The notes beneath the pieces are model-generated. The model was given only the letters and a program-made list of their open reading frames with translations. It made no database searches and was not told the DNA's origin. From Gammaproteobacteria bacterium (GTDB lineage Bacteria; Pseudomonadota; Gammaproteobacteria; Pseudomonadales; Halieaceae): a stretch of 64,000 bases of DNA. Both the position numbers and the translations under genes were made by a program. Numbering within the stretch: position 1 is the stretch's first letter; each line of letters begins with the position of its first letter. The stretch spans positions 1 through 64,000 of the forward strand of contig JAUIEP010000008.1 in NCBI GenBank assembly GCA_030428835.1, in the 5' to 3' direction. Positions 8,540 through 17,255 of this stretch are shown piece by piece.

Positions 8540-10424
8540 CGTGCCGCGCTCCTGCATACCAGATCGGCGAACTCCACGCGCGCTCCTGCACCGTCTTCGG
8601 CACGCTCGCGTCACAACAGTGGGCCAGGCTCTCGGGGACGTCGGCGGCGCAGTCCACCGCATGGGACACGCAGGCCCAGGTGTTCCAGCGGCAGCTCGGG
8701 TTTTCGACGGCGCGCGCGTAGTAGAAGGCGGGTGCCCGCGGGTCGAAATCCGGGTCGCGCCACTGGGCGCAGAGCCGCGCGGCGCCATCCCCCGCCAGCG
8801 CGCAGGTGGCCGGGTCGACGCCGGCGCCGTTGTCTTTGTCGCCCGCCACGTCGACAACTTTTTCGTGGGTGTCGCCGTTCCCGTCCAGCCAGCCCTTGAC
8901 GATCTGGAGGCGCTGCAGGGGCGCGCCGCCGTCGGCGTCGCGCGTGGCGGCGACCACGAAGGTCGGAGAGCCCGCGTCGCCGTTTTCGCGCGCGATATCG
9001 CCACCCATCGGCACGCCGTGTGCGTAGCCCTGTGCCACCATGTCCGGGTTGTCACACAGGCCGGGCGGCAGCTGCGTGCCGCCGAAGAAGCGCAGTCCGA
9101 TGCGCGTGCCGCTGGTGCCGTAGGCTTCACGTCGCTGCATGCCGGCGAAGAGCGCGGCGCGGGTGTTCTCTTCGGCGTACACCACGGCGAGGCCCCCCGG
9201 TCCCTGCTCCAGGCGGTCCACCGTGGCGCCGTCCTCGCTGAGATCCTGTGCGCCGTGGTGGCCCGCGTAGGTTTTTTCCTGAACCGCCCCCGGCGCCGCG
9301 ATGTGTGTGTCGGTGCTCGCGATGAACCCCGGCACATAGGGGTTCACGCCGAGATCGACCGACTGTCGCAGACCTTCCAGGAGACCCTCGCGCAGGTAGC
9401 GACCGTCCTTCTGTGGCGCCTCGACGCGGCTGGGGAAGTACTTCCCCATGTACTTGTCGATCGAGGTGGAGTACGGCAGGAACTCGAAAGCGCAGAGTTC
9501 ATCCTCGCTTGCCAGCGGGTCGAAGAAACACTCGGAGCTGCCCTTGTGCTGGTAGATTTCCGCGAAGCGCTCGTAACGCCGTCGCTGCTCCGCCACTTCC
9601 CGCGTCAGCGGGGAGCCGTCGGTCATCGTGCGGCCGAATGTGCCGCCGCGACTCATGTTGCTGTTGTGGGGAATGGTGATGGCGCTGCATCCCGCGGCGG
9701 CAACGCACTGCTTATCCAGCAAGCGCCACAGGTCCTCGACCTGCGGTGCCGCCCTGCTGCCCGCGGGCAACGGGAGCACGGCGTCGGAGGAAAACAGCAC
9801 GTTGCGATGCAGCATGGCGCCGCCCTGGCCACCGCTCCACTCGTACGCGCTGAAGGCGGTGAATTCACAGGGGCTGGTGTGGCGGGCGGCGCTCGCCACG
9901 GTGTCGCGCCACACGTCCGAGCGCGCCGCCGCGCAGCGGCTGCCGTCGGCGCCGCAATGGTGCAGGCTGTCCCACCCCGTCCAGCGCGCGAGTCTGGCCA
10001 GCGCGGGGCCGGCGACCAGCGACATGGCATCGCCCAGCCCACAGCTCAGGCCGGCGCTGCCCCCGTCGGCCTGCCCCGAACAGATCCGCACCTGCTCGAG
10101 GTTCTCCGCGTGGTCCGTAACGGCGGCGAAATCGAGGGGCCTGTCGAGCCGCAGCGAACGTGCGCTCCCGCCATTGCTGTCGAACGGCGGCAGCGCGATC
10201 GGCGCGCCCCGCGCAAAGTCGTAGGCGTCGTCCGGGGACGCCACCGCCCCGAAACGCGAGTAGGCATCCAGCGACCAGCCGGTGTGGACGTGGGTATCGC
10301 CGAAGTAGGCGCGACGGAGCGGCTCATGGTCCGCGCAGGGCGCGGCACTCGCGGCGGTCGCGAGTCCCAGCAGGGCGAGGCCCATGCAGGTCGCGGTGGC
10401 GCGCCCGGAAAGGAGGAGTTGCAT
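8532..10424 (-). CDS. Exported DUF3604 protein
   Basis: 630 residues. An N-terminal signal peptide ends near ATAASAAPC. The DUF3604 signatures are clear: AYFGDTHVHTGWSLDAYSR, DFAAVTDHAENLEQVRI, the IPHNSNMSRGG segment and GFIASTDTHIAAPGAVQEKT. These His/Asp clusters resemble metal sites of the PHP phosphoesterase superfamily, so a periplasmic metal-dependent hydrolase is a reasonable inference; no substrate is established that I know of. Many Cys residues suggest disulfides. Its 3' end overlaps the 2OG oxygenase. A second DUF3604 gene lies at 14067. Confidence 0.88.
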   Translation of the reverse strand: MQLLLSGRATATCMGLALLGLATAASAAPCADHEPLRRAYFGDTHVHTGWSLDAYSRFGAVASPDDAYDFARGAPIALPPFDSNGGSARSLRLDRPLDFAAVTDHAENLEQVRICSGQADGGSAGLSCGLGDAMSLVAGPALARLARWTGWDSLHHCGADGSRCAAARSDVWRDTVASAARHTSPCEFTAFSAYEWSGGQGGAMLHRNVLFSSDAVLPLPAGSRAAPQVEDLWRLLDKQCVAAAGCSAITIPHNSNMSRGGTFGRTMTDGSPLTREVAEQRRRYERFAEIYQHKGSSECFFDPLASEDELCAFEFLPYSTSIDKYMGKYFPSRVEAPQKDGRYLREGLLEGLRQSVDLGVNPYVPGFIASTDTHIAAPGAVQEKTYAGHHGAQDLSEDGATVDRLEQGPGGLAVVYAEENTRAALFAGMQRREAYGTSGTRIGLRFFGGTQLPPGLCDNPDMVAQGYAHGVPMGGDIARENGDAGSPTFVVAATRDADGGAPLQRLQIVKGWLDGNGDTHEKVVDVAGDKDNGAGVDPATCALAGDGAARLCAQWRDPDFDPRAPAFYYARAVENPSCRWNTWACVSHAVDCAADVPESLAHCCDASVPKTVQERAWSSPIWYAGARHDE

Positions 10425-10562
10425 GTGACGATGGTGATCCCTGCGGTTGCCGGTTTACCCGGCAGTATACGTATCCGTTACGCCGGATAGTAATGCGCTC
10501 GACCGGTTTGCCGCACCCGCCACAGCGATTACACTGCAGTCAGCACTGGAGGCAGGATACGC

Positions 10563-11804
10563 ATGGCACCGAGCACCGCGGCCGAGATGGTCGATCTTTA
10601 CTACGACCCCTACTCGTTCGAGATCGACGAGAATCCCTACCCCTACTTCAAGCGCCTGCGGGACGAGGCGCCGGTGTACTACAACGAGAAGTACGACTTC
10701 TACGCGCTCAGCCGCTACGCGGACGTGCTGGAGGCCTCGAAGGACTGGCACACGTACAGTTCCGCCCGCGGCACGGTGCTGGAACTGCTCGACGTGCCCC
10801 CCGAGAACCTGCCGCAGATGATTATATTCATGGACCCGCCGCAGCACTCGCGGCTGCGCAAGCTCGTGAGCCGCGGTTTCTCGCCGCGCCAGATCGACAG
10901 GATCGAGACGCAGGTGCGCGACATCGCCCGCCGCCTGCTCGCGCCGTTTGCGCCGGGCGATACCTTCGACCTGGTGCAGGATTACGCCGCGCTCTTCGCC
11001 TCGATGGTCATCGGCCAGCTCGCCGGCGTGCCGTCCGAGGACCTGGATATCCTGCGCCAGTGGGGCGAGGACAACCTTACCATCGAGGAGGGTGGCGACA
11101 GCTTCAAGACGGCGGAAGTCATGAAAGGCAAGGGCGACGCCGACGCGCTCGCCAGGCGCACGAATATCGGCGACTACTTCAAGTCGCTGGCGCAGAAGCG
11201 CCGGTCGGAGCCACAGGACGACATGATCAGCGCGATCATCGACTCCAGGATCGAGGGCGACGACGGGCAGACCCGGCCGCTCACGGAGCGCGAGTTGCTG
11301 GACTTCATCATGCTGCTGTCCGGCGCGGGCACCGAGACGGTCTCGCGCCTGCTGGGCTGGGCGGGCACCTACCTGCCCGCGTACCCGGAGCAGTTCGATG
11401 CCGTTAAGGCGGATCGCGCATTGTTGCCCGGCGCCGTCGAGGAACTGCTGCGGATCGAGCCGCCCACGCCCGTGCAGGCGCGTGTAACGACCGCGGACGT
11501 CACGTTGCACGGGCAGGCGGTGCCGGCGGGCAGCAGGGTGCTGCTGCTCACGGGCGCGGCGGGCCGCGACGAGCGCGAGTACGCTGATCCCGACCGGCTT
11601 GATATCCGTCGCCATGCGAAGCATGTCTCCCTCGGCCAGGGCGTACATTTCTGCCTGGGCGCCAACCTCGCCCGGCTCGAGGCCCGCGTCGCGATCGATG
11701 AGCTGTTGAACAAGTTCGGCGGCTGGGCGCCGCACCCCGACCGCGGCGAACGGATACACACCTCTACCGTGCGCGGCTATCGCCGCCTGCCGGTCACGGT
11801 GTAG
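10563..11804 (+). CDS. Cytochrome P450
   Basis: 413 residues. The I-helix has GAGTETVSRLLGW, the K-helix ExxR is EELLR, and the haem loop is SLGQGVHFCLGANLARLE with the thiolate Cys near residue 364. Soluble bacterial class, with no membrane anchor. GGAGG lies upstream of ATG 10563. No ferredoxin or reductase gene is adjacent, so electrons must come from elsewhere. The usual substrates of such P450s are terpenoids, fatty acids or aromatics; the neighbours do not indicate which. It is divergent from the DUF3604 gene. Confidence 0.92.
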   Translation: MAPSTAAEMVDLYYDPYSFEIDENPYPYFKRLRDEAPVYYNEKYDFYALSRYADVLEASKDWHTYSSARGTVLELLDVPPENLPQMIIFMDPPQHSRLRKLVSRGFSPRQIDRIETQVRDIARRLLAPFAPGDTFDLVQDYAALFASMVIGQLAGVPSEDLDILRQWGEDNLTIEEGGDSFKTAEVMKGKGDADALARRTNIGDYFKSLAQKRRSEPQDDMISAIIDSRIEGDDGQTRPLTERELLDFIMLLSGAGTETVSRLLGWAGTYLPAYPEQFDAVKADRALLPGAVEELLRIEPPTPVQARVTTADVTLHGQAVPAGSRVLLLTGAAGRDEREYADPDRLDIRRHAKHVSLGQGVHFCLGANLARLEARVAIDELLNKFGGWAPHPDRGERIHTSTVRGYRRLPVTV

Positions 11805-11882
11805 CCGCTGCCGGTTGACTTGCCGGTATGCGGGCACTTTACTGGCACCCCGCCCGTCCTCGCGGGCGGGCTTGAAAGGTCG

Positions 11883-11981
11883 CTGTAGGGTCGAATTCAT
11901 TCGACCTGGAACGGTCCTGCATACCTGGCGGCGGTTGTATTGGTGGCCACCGTCACAGGTCGAATGAATTCGACCCTACAG
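11883..11981. repeat. REPIN-like element: inverted pair of 26-bp REP palindromes
   Basis: Two 26-bp copies of the sequence built on GGTCGAATTCATTCGACC, with CTGTAG at the outer edge, lie in inverted orientation at 11883-11908 and 11956-11981 and are perfect complements. The 47-bp middle is unique. The whole is 99 bp, almost the same length as the pair at 19409-19508. This matches the REP-doublet (REPIN) arrangement mobilised by RAYT transposases; no RAYT gene is in the window. Confidence 0.8.
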
Positions 11982-12016
11982 GAGACAAAAACCATACCGG
12001 GACCAGGGCCCCGCAC

Positions 12017-12183
12017 GGGCCAAAGGCCGACAGGGGCCGAAACCCGACAGGGGCCGAAACCCCACAGGGGCCGAAACCCCACTGGGGCCAAAACCCCACT
12101 GGGGCCAAAACCCCACAGGGGGCCAAAGGCCGACAGGGGCCGAAACCCCACAGGGGCCAAAACCCCACAGGGGCCAAAACCAG
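12017..12183 (+). repeat. 17-bp tandem array (about 10 units) in the leader of the SDR operon
   Basis: Units read GGGGCC(G/A)AAACCCCAC(A/T); ten units, of which the first is 16 bp, one is 18 bp and the last is truncated. Each holds GGGG and CCCC that can pair as a small hairpin. Because 17 is not a multiple of three the array cycles through frames, so it is not coding. Its end lies 20 bp from the SDR start codon. Confidence 0.85.
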
Positions 12184-12203
12184 ATAGACGGAGTATCTGA
12201 ACC

Positions 12204-12866
12204 ATGCTTGAAAATCGCAGAATCGTCATCACGGGCGCGGCCGGCGGGCTCGGCCGCACCGTGTGCGAAGTCGCCGAATCACTCGGCGCCGCCACCGTCC
12301 GCCTCGACATCGCCTTCAAGGAGCCGGGCGACAACTGCCACGAAGTCGACCTGACCGACCGTGCGGCGCTCGCGGCGGTGCTGGAGGCCGTGGGCGACTA
12401 CGACGGCGTGTTCAATATCGCCGGCGGCTTCGCCATGGGCAGTGACACCTGGGAGTCCGACGACGAGGACTGGGACCGTATGTTCAACCTGAACGTGAAC
12501 ACGCTGCGGACGGTGCTGAAGGTGACGGTACCGCATCTCCTGGCGCGCGGCCGCGGCAGTATTGTCAATGTCGGCGCCTACGGCGCGCGCGAGGGGCAGG
12601 CCGCGATGTCGGCGTACTGCGCCTCGAAGAGCGTGGTCATGCGCCTCACCGAGAGCCTCGCCAACGAGGTGCGCGAGCGCGGCGTCAATGTCAACGCGGT
12701 GCTGCCCACGGTGATCGATACGCCGCTCAACCGTCGCGACATGCCGGATGTGGATCCCGCCCAGTGGGTGGCGCCCGCCGATCTCGCCAACGTGATCTGC
12801 TTCCTCGCCTCTGAGTCCGCGCGCGCGGTGCACGGAGCGCTGGTGCCGGTGCGCGGCCTGTCCTGA
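12204..12866 (+). CDS. Short-chain dehydrogenase/reductase
   Basis: 220 residues. The Rossmann start VITGAAGGLGR (TGxxxGxG), the NIAG motif (FNIAGGFAMG), and the active-site Tyr/Lys in SAYCASK, with VNVGAYGA before them in the place of the catalytic Ser region, all fit classical SDRs, although the Ser position reads Gly/Ala and should be checked by alignment. NAD(P)-dependent oxidation or reduction of an alcohol/ketone is expected. GGAG precedes ATG 12204. The DUF2889 gene follows after 3 bp, so the two form an operon. The tandem array lies in the leader. Confidence 0.88.
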   Translation: MLENRRIVITGAAGGLGRTVCEVAESLGAATVRLDIAFKEPGDNCHEVDLTDRAALAAVLEAVGDYDGVFNIAGGFAMGSDTWESDDEDWDRMFNLNVNTLRTVLKVTVPHLLARGRGSIVNVGAYGAREGQAAMSAYCASKSVVMRLTESLANEVRERGVNVNAVLPTVIDTPLNRRDMPDVDPAQWVAPADLANVICFLASESARAVHGALVPVRGLS

Positions 12867-12869
12867 ACG

Positions 12870-13871
12870 ATGTTCCTGCCGGTCACGGGACACCCGCTGC
12901 ACACACGTTCCGTCACGCTGAAGGTGACGGCGGCGGACAACGGCCGCTGGTCCGCCCGCGGCGATATCATCGACCTGCGCAAGATGGGATTCGCGCCCCT
13001 GCACTGCGACCTGCAGCCGGCGGGCATCATCCACCACATGTGCATCGACCTGCTGGTCGAGCCGGCGACCCTCGTGGTCGAGGCCCTCGTCGCCGCGCAA
13101 CCGGTGGTGGCGGTGGAGCTGTCGCCGCGCAGTTGCGGCGAATCCTGCCGCGACCCCGTCGGTGCGCTGGACGACCTGGTGGGCGAGGCGCTGGACGGCG
13201 AGTTCCGCGGCAAGCTGTCGCGTGTCTTCGGCGGCCCGCGCGGTTGTTCGCACCTGCTCGCGCTGTTCCAGTTCATGGCCCGCGCCATCGACCGCGCGGC
13301 GCAGTATGAGCGGCGCTGTAACGGGCAGCTCGCTACCGGTCGCGAGCCGGGGGAACCGTTGTTCCAGAGCAGCCTCTTTGTCGACGGTTTCCAGACGCCC
13401 GCGCGCGACTTCGAACTGGCGCTGCAAATCAGCGACTGCCTGGTGCGTCCGGAAGCGGAGGTCGGTACGGCGTTGTCGCGCTTCCAGTACGACGAGGGCG
13501 CGCGGGTGTTCGCGCGGGTGGATGCATCCAGCCTGACGCTCGCCGATGTGCGGGCCGCCACCCGCGCCCGCGAGTTCGAGACGCTCGATCGCGACTGGAC
13601 CGAGCGCGCGGAGTGGGCGGGGCGGCTCGACGGTCGATCGATTGCCGGTGGCCTGGGCGGCTTTGTGGCCGAGGCCTACGCGCGGGAACCCGAGGCGCGC
13701 GTGCTGCAGGACGGCCTGGCGCAGCTCGCCCCCGGCTATATCCAGATTCTGGCGGCCGTGGCCGACCAGTGGATCGCGCGCGGCACTGCAGACGATGCCG
13801 AAAAGCCCTTGGGCGGTCACATCGATTCCTGCTATATCTGGCGCGAGGGCGGCCGCGCGCACGGCCCCTGA
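12870..13871 (+). CDS. DUF2889-type protein
   Basis: 333 residues of unknown function. The N-terminal ~150 residues follow the DUF2889 pattern: HTRSVTL, GRWSARGDIIDL, then IHHMCIDLLV, and the signature GGPRGCSHLLALFQFMARA. The C-terminal half has no recognised domain, though it contains CYIWREGG near the end. No signal peptide or membrane segment. It starts 3 bp after the SDR stop and is surely co-transcribed. DUF2889 genes often lie in acyl-CoA degradation loci, so an accessory role in lipid metabolism is possible. Confidence 0.75.
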   Translation: MFLPVTGHPLHTRSVTLKVTAADNGRWSARGDIIDLRKMGFAPLHCDLQPAGIIHHMCIDLLVEPATLVVEALVAAQPVVAVELSPRSCGESCRDPVGALDDLVGEALDGEFRGKLSRVFGGPRGCSHLLALFQFMARAIDRAAQYERRCNGQLATGREPGEPLFQSSLFVDGFQTPARDFELALQISDCLVRPEAEVGTALSRFQYDEGARVFARVDASSLTLADVRAATRAREFETLDRDWTERAEWAGRLDGRSIAGGLGGFVAEAYAREPEARVLQDGLAQLAPGYIQILAAVADQWIARGTADDAEKPLGGHIDSCYIWREGGRAHGP

Positions 13872-13936
13872 TGGCAGGCCCATAAGAGAAAGGTGAGCCG
13901 CGTGGTCGCGGGCTGCGGTCAACCGCGCGCACAGTT

Positions 13937-13960
13937 GCAGGGTCGAATTCATTCGACCTG
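13937..13960. repeat. Single REP-like palindrome
   Basis: One copy of the GGTCGAATTCATTCGACC palindrome with its CAG/CTG flanks, in the 159-bp gap between the DUF2889 and DUF3604 genes. No inverted partner is seen within 200 bp, so this is a singlet rather than a doublet. Confidence 0.75.
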
Positions 13961-14066
13961 TAATACACGCCCGCCATGCACAACAGTGCCATTGAGAACG
14001 ACAGTGCGGCGGCGAAAATGAAACCCCACGATGGTTCCCGTCGCCGCCAACACGTTGCCAAAGCCT

Positions 14067-16070
14067 ATGGGAAAGTTACTGACCATCCTGAAAGCGCTCC
14101 TGCTGCTGGTGTTGGCCGTGGCATTGGCCCTCGGCGCAACCTACGTCTACCTGAGCCAGACCCGCGACCTGCGCGGCGCCGTACGCGACGACTGGGAGCC
14201 GCCCGCGGCCGCCGCGCCTGTCATGGCGCCCGCGGAACGCGAACCCTGCGCGGAGCGCGCGCCGCAACGGCGCGCGTATTTCGGCGACCTGCACGTGCAC
14301 ACGGCGCTGTCCTACGACGCCTACGGTTACGGTACGCCCGCGCTGCCCGACGACGCCTATCGCTTCGCCACCGGCGCGGCCGTCGCCCTTGCCGCCACAC
14401 CCGGCGGTGAGGCGCGAAGCCAGCGCATCGATCGCCCGCTGGACTTCGCCGCGGTAACGGATCACGCGGAGTGGATGGCCGACGCCATAATCTGCGCCGA
14501 CCCGCGACAGCCCGTGTACGACAACTGGTTCTGCCGGGGCTTTCGCGGCGAGGGCCGCTTCAACCGGCTGCGGTATTTTGTTGCGGCGCGCATGAGTGTC
14601 GGGCGACCGGCCGCGCTCTGCGGCGAGGACGGTTCGCGCTGCCGCGCGGCGACCCGCGCCGCGTGGGAAGAGACGCAGGCAGCGGCGGAGCGCTGGTACG
14701 ACCGCAGCGCGGACTGCCGCTTCACGACGTTCCACGCCTACGAATACAGCCGCCGCGACCGGGGTTTCATGCTTCATCGCAACGTGGTGTTCCGCAACGA
14801 GCGCGTGCCGGAGCTGCCGATTTCCTGGGTGGAGACCACGCTGCTGCAGGAGCTGTGGCAGGGACTGGCCGAGCAGTGCAACGACGCACCGGGCCACTGC
14901 GAGGCGCTGGCGATTCCGCACAACATGAATCTCTCGGCCGGCATGGCCTTCCGCCTGCCCTACAAGTCGGCGGGTGAGCAGGTGCGCGCCCGGTACGCCG
15001 CATTGCGCAGGCGCTTCGAGCCCATCGTCGAGATGATGCAGGCCAAGGGCGAGTCGGAGTGCCGCAACGGGCTGTCCGGGGTGCTGGGCGAACCCGATGA
15101 ACTGTGCGCTTTCGAGAAGATGCTGCCGCCGGCCGGCGAGAAGGCGCCGCCCGCCTGCGACGAGGATGCGCTGCCCGCTGCCTTCGATACCTGTGTGGGA
15201 CCGCTGGGCTATGCGCGTTACGGGCTCGCCGAGGGACTGGCCGAGCGCGACGCGGTCGGCATCAACCCCCTTGAGTTCGGCTTCATCGGCAGCACCGACA
15301 CGCACAACGGTACGCCCGGTGCGGTGCAGGAGGCCGCTTACGAGGGCCATACCGGGCGCGCGACCTCCACGCCGGCGCGCCGTCTTGAACAGGTGGGCCC
15401 AAAGGGCAAGAGCCTGAACCGCAACCCCGGCGGACTCGCCGGTGTGTGGGCCGAGGACAACAGCCGCGATGCGCTGTTCGACGCACTGCAGCGCCGCGAG
15501 ACTTTCGGAACGTCCGGGCCGCGCATCGAGCCGCGCTTCTTCGCGGCGCCGGACTACCCCGCGGACCTGTGCGAGCGCGAGGACGTTATAGCGGCCGCGT
15601 ATGCCGGGGGCGTACCCATGGGCGGTACGCTCGACGCGCCGCCGCAATCGCCGCATTTCCTGGTGCAGGCGCGGCGGGACCCGGGCACGCAGGACTATCC
15701 CGGCACCGACCTGCAGCGCCTGCAGGTGGTGAAGGTCTGGAGCGAAGGGGAGGGGCGCTACGGCCAGGCGGTGTTCGATGTGAGCGGCGCGCCGCATGCG
15801 GAGCCCGCGCTCGATACCGCCACCTGCCAGCCGTTGCAGCGCGGCGCCGCGGAACTCTGCGCTACCTGGCGTGACCCGGACTACGACCCGGACCAGGCCG
15901 CGGCGTACTACGTGCGCGCGCTGGAGATGCCGAGCTGCCGCTGGTCGCAACGGCAGTGCCTGGCGTTCAAGGAAGATGAGCGACCGCCAGCTTGCGCGGA
16001 TCCCGCTGTGCCGAAGGCGATCCGCGAGCGCGCGTGGACGTCGCCGATCTGGGTGCTGCCGGAGGACTGA
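14067..16070 (+). CDS. Membrane-anchored or exported DUF3604 protein
   Basis: 667 residues from ATG 14067; an in-frame ATG at 14031 would add 12 residues. The later start puts a short Lys-containing n-region directly before a hydrophobic anchor (KLLTILKALLLLVLAVALAL). Neither start has a clear Shine-Dalgarno. DUF3604 motifs match the paralogue at 8532: AYFGDLHVHTALSYDAYGYG, DFAAVTDHAEWM, IPHNMNLSAG and GFIGSTDTHNGTPGAVQEAA. It is likely a periplasmic metal-dependent hydrolase fixed to the inner membrane. The next gene starts 6 bp after its stop. Confidence 0.85.
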   Translation: MGKLLTILKALLLLVLAVALALGATYVYLSQTRDLRGAVRDDWEPPAAAAPVMAPAEREPCAERAPQRRAYFGDLHVHTALSYDAYGYGTPALPDDAYRFATGAAVALAATPGGEARSQRIDRPLDFAAVTDHAEWMADAIICADPRQPVYDNWFCRGFRGEGRFNRLRYFVAARMSVGRPAALCGEDGSRCRAATRAAWEETQAAAERWYDRSADCRFTTFHAYEYSRRDRGFMLHRNVVFRNERVPELPISWVETTLLQELWQGLAEQCNDAPGHCEALAIPHNMNLSAGMAFRLPYKSAGEQVRARYAALRRRFEPIVEMMQAKGESECRNGLSGVLGEPDELCAFEKMLPPAGEKAPPACDEDALPAAFDTCVGPLGYARYGLAEGLAERDAVGINPLEFGFIGSTDTHNGTPGAVQEAAYEGHTGRATSTPARRLEQVGPKGKSLNRNPGGLAGVWAEDNSRDALFDALQRRETFGTSGPRIEPRFFAAPDYPADLCEREDVIAAAYAGGVPMGGTLDAPPQSPHFLVQARRDPGTQDYPGTDLQRLQVVKVWSEGEGRYGQAVFDVSGAPHAEPALDTATCQPLQRGAAELCATWRDPDYDPDQAAAYYVRALEMPSCRWSQRQCLAFKEDERPPACADPAVPKAIRERAWTSPIWVLPED

Positions 16071-16076
16071 GCCACG

Positions 16077-17108
16077 ATGCGAATCAACGTTCTGCGGATG
16101 GTTTCAGCGTTGTGTGCCTGCATCCTGTTGTCGGCGTGCTCCGACGGTTCGAACGATGTCCTTGTTATCGATGATCCCCGCGAGCCGCCCGATTGCTCCT
16201 ATTCGGCGTCGCCCTGGGTCGGGGTGCCCTGTGGGCAGGACAGCGATTGTGCCTATGCGGGTGGCACCTGCCTGCGCGACGTTGCCGGATTTCCCTGCGG
16301 TACCTGCTCGATGTCCTGCGAGAGTTTGTGCCCGGACCGGACGAGTTTCCCGGTGACTTTCTGTGTCGATGGGCTGGAGATCGGCGTCCAGGAGGGTGGT
16401 GCCTGCCTGTCGAAGTGCGACCCGAGGTTTACCGGCAACGGCGGGAGTGCCTGTCGCGATGGTTACACCTGTAAGTACCTGCAACGCAACGCCGTCCGCG
16501 AGGTCGGTGCGGGTGTGTGTGTTCCTGGTGCAGAGCCCGCCACCGTAACCGGCTGCCGGGCGCAGTTGGCGCAAAGTGGCCTCGTCTTTACAGCGGTAGA
16601 CTTCACCGCGACGTCACCAGTCGGCTACCCGGCCCTCACCTGCGACATCATAGACCCGGTACTGCTCTACAGCCCGGTGGACGGTGTGCCGATGCTCCAC
16701 TACCAAACGCTCGAGGTGGAGCCCGCCCTTGCTTCGTGTGCAATGGCGCAGGCAACCCAGAGCATGGTTGCGATTGCCCGGTCCCTCGGCGCCACCGAGA
16801 TCGCCTACACGAGGTTCTACCAGTGCGACCTCATTAACGACACCGAAGCGCTGTCCATGCACGGTCGGGGGGAGGCCGTCGACCTCCTGGCAGTCAGGCT
16901 CGAAGACGGCAGCGTATTGACGGTTGCGCGGGACTGGGAACGCGATACCCTCGACCCTGCAACGCCGGGCGGTGCCTGGTTGCGCCGGTTTACTGACACG
17001 CTGTGGCGGGAGCAGGTATTCAGCGTGATCCTGACACCCGACTTCAACGAGGACCACGCGGATCATTTCCACCTGGACCTGTCGCCGGACACATTGTTCT
17101 ATCAATAG
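16077..17108 (+). CDS. Lipoprotein with Cys-rich region and extensin-like C-terminal domain
   Basis: 343 residues. The signal ends in LLSAC, with Cys20 the likely lipidation site. Residues ~40-150 are Cys-rich (CGQDSDCAYAGGTCLRD, CGTCSMSCESLC, CDPRFTGNGGSACRDGYTC), a spacing seen in secreted disulfide-bonded domains. The C-terminal ~180 residues match the extensin-like family: SMHGRGEAVDLLAV, then WLRRFTDTLWREQVFSVIL and NEDHADHFHLDL. The His/Asp/HxH set is like zinc DD-carboxypeptidases of the M15 type, so peptidoglycan or another cell-wall polymer is a plausible target. It starts 6 bp after the DUF3604 gene, so is in one operon with it. Confidence 0.75.
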   Translation: MRINVLRMVSALCACILLSACSDGSNDVLVIDDPREPPDCSYSASPWVGVPCGQDSDCAYAGGTCLRDVAGFPCGTCSMSCESLCPDRTSFPVTFCVDGLEIGVQEGGACLSKCDPRFTGNGGSACRDGYTCKYLQRNAVREVGAGVCVPGAEPATVTGCRAQLAQSGLVFTAVDFTATSPVGYPALTCDIIDPVLLYSPVDGVPMLHYQTLEVEPALASCAMAQATQSMVAIARSLGATEIAYTRFYQCDLINDTEALSMHGRGEAVDLLAVRLEDGSVLTVARDWERDTLDPATPGGAWLRRFTDTLWREQVFSVILTPDFNEDHADHFHLDLSPDTLFYQ

Positions 17109-17255
17109 GGAAGGCTGAATGGTTGTCATTGTTGGGCGCGGTTCCACGTTGCGCTGTGTCAACTACCGTGCGTATTTACGTATCCGGAAATGGTGATGAG
17201 CCCTTGAGGGCGGTACTCTTGCACGTCCACTAATTTTCCTTGACTGGTACTTGCA

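Larger units (their letters stand above)
11805..12203. other. Gene-free stretch holding a REPIN-like pair and a 17-bp tandem array
   Basis: 399 bp between the P450 and the SDR gene. It contains the inverted REP pair at 11883-11981, then a 17-bp minisatellite at 12017-12183, then a short leader with GGAG just before ATG 12204. Open frames through it in both directions encode only low-complexity Pro/Gly/Trp peptides produced by the repeat and are not believed. Confidence 0.8.

Noticed and set aside
12017-12183. CRISPR array
   Set aside because: The 17-bp units are directly abutting with no unique spacers, and no cas genes are nearby.
11940-12200. Pro/Gly-repeat reading frames in both directions
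   Set aside because: They are translations of a 17-bp DNA array, whose unit is not a multiple of three, and lack ribosome sites.
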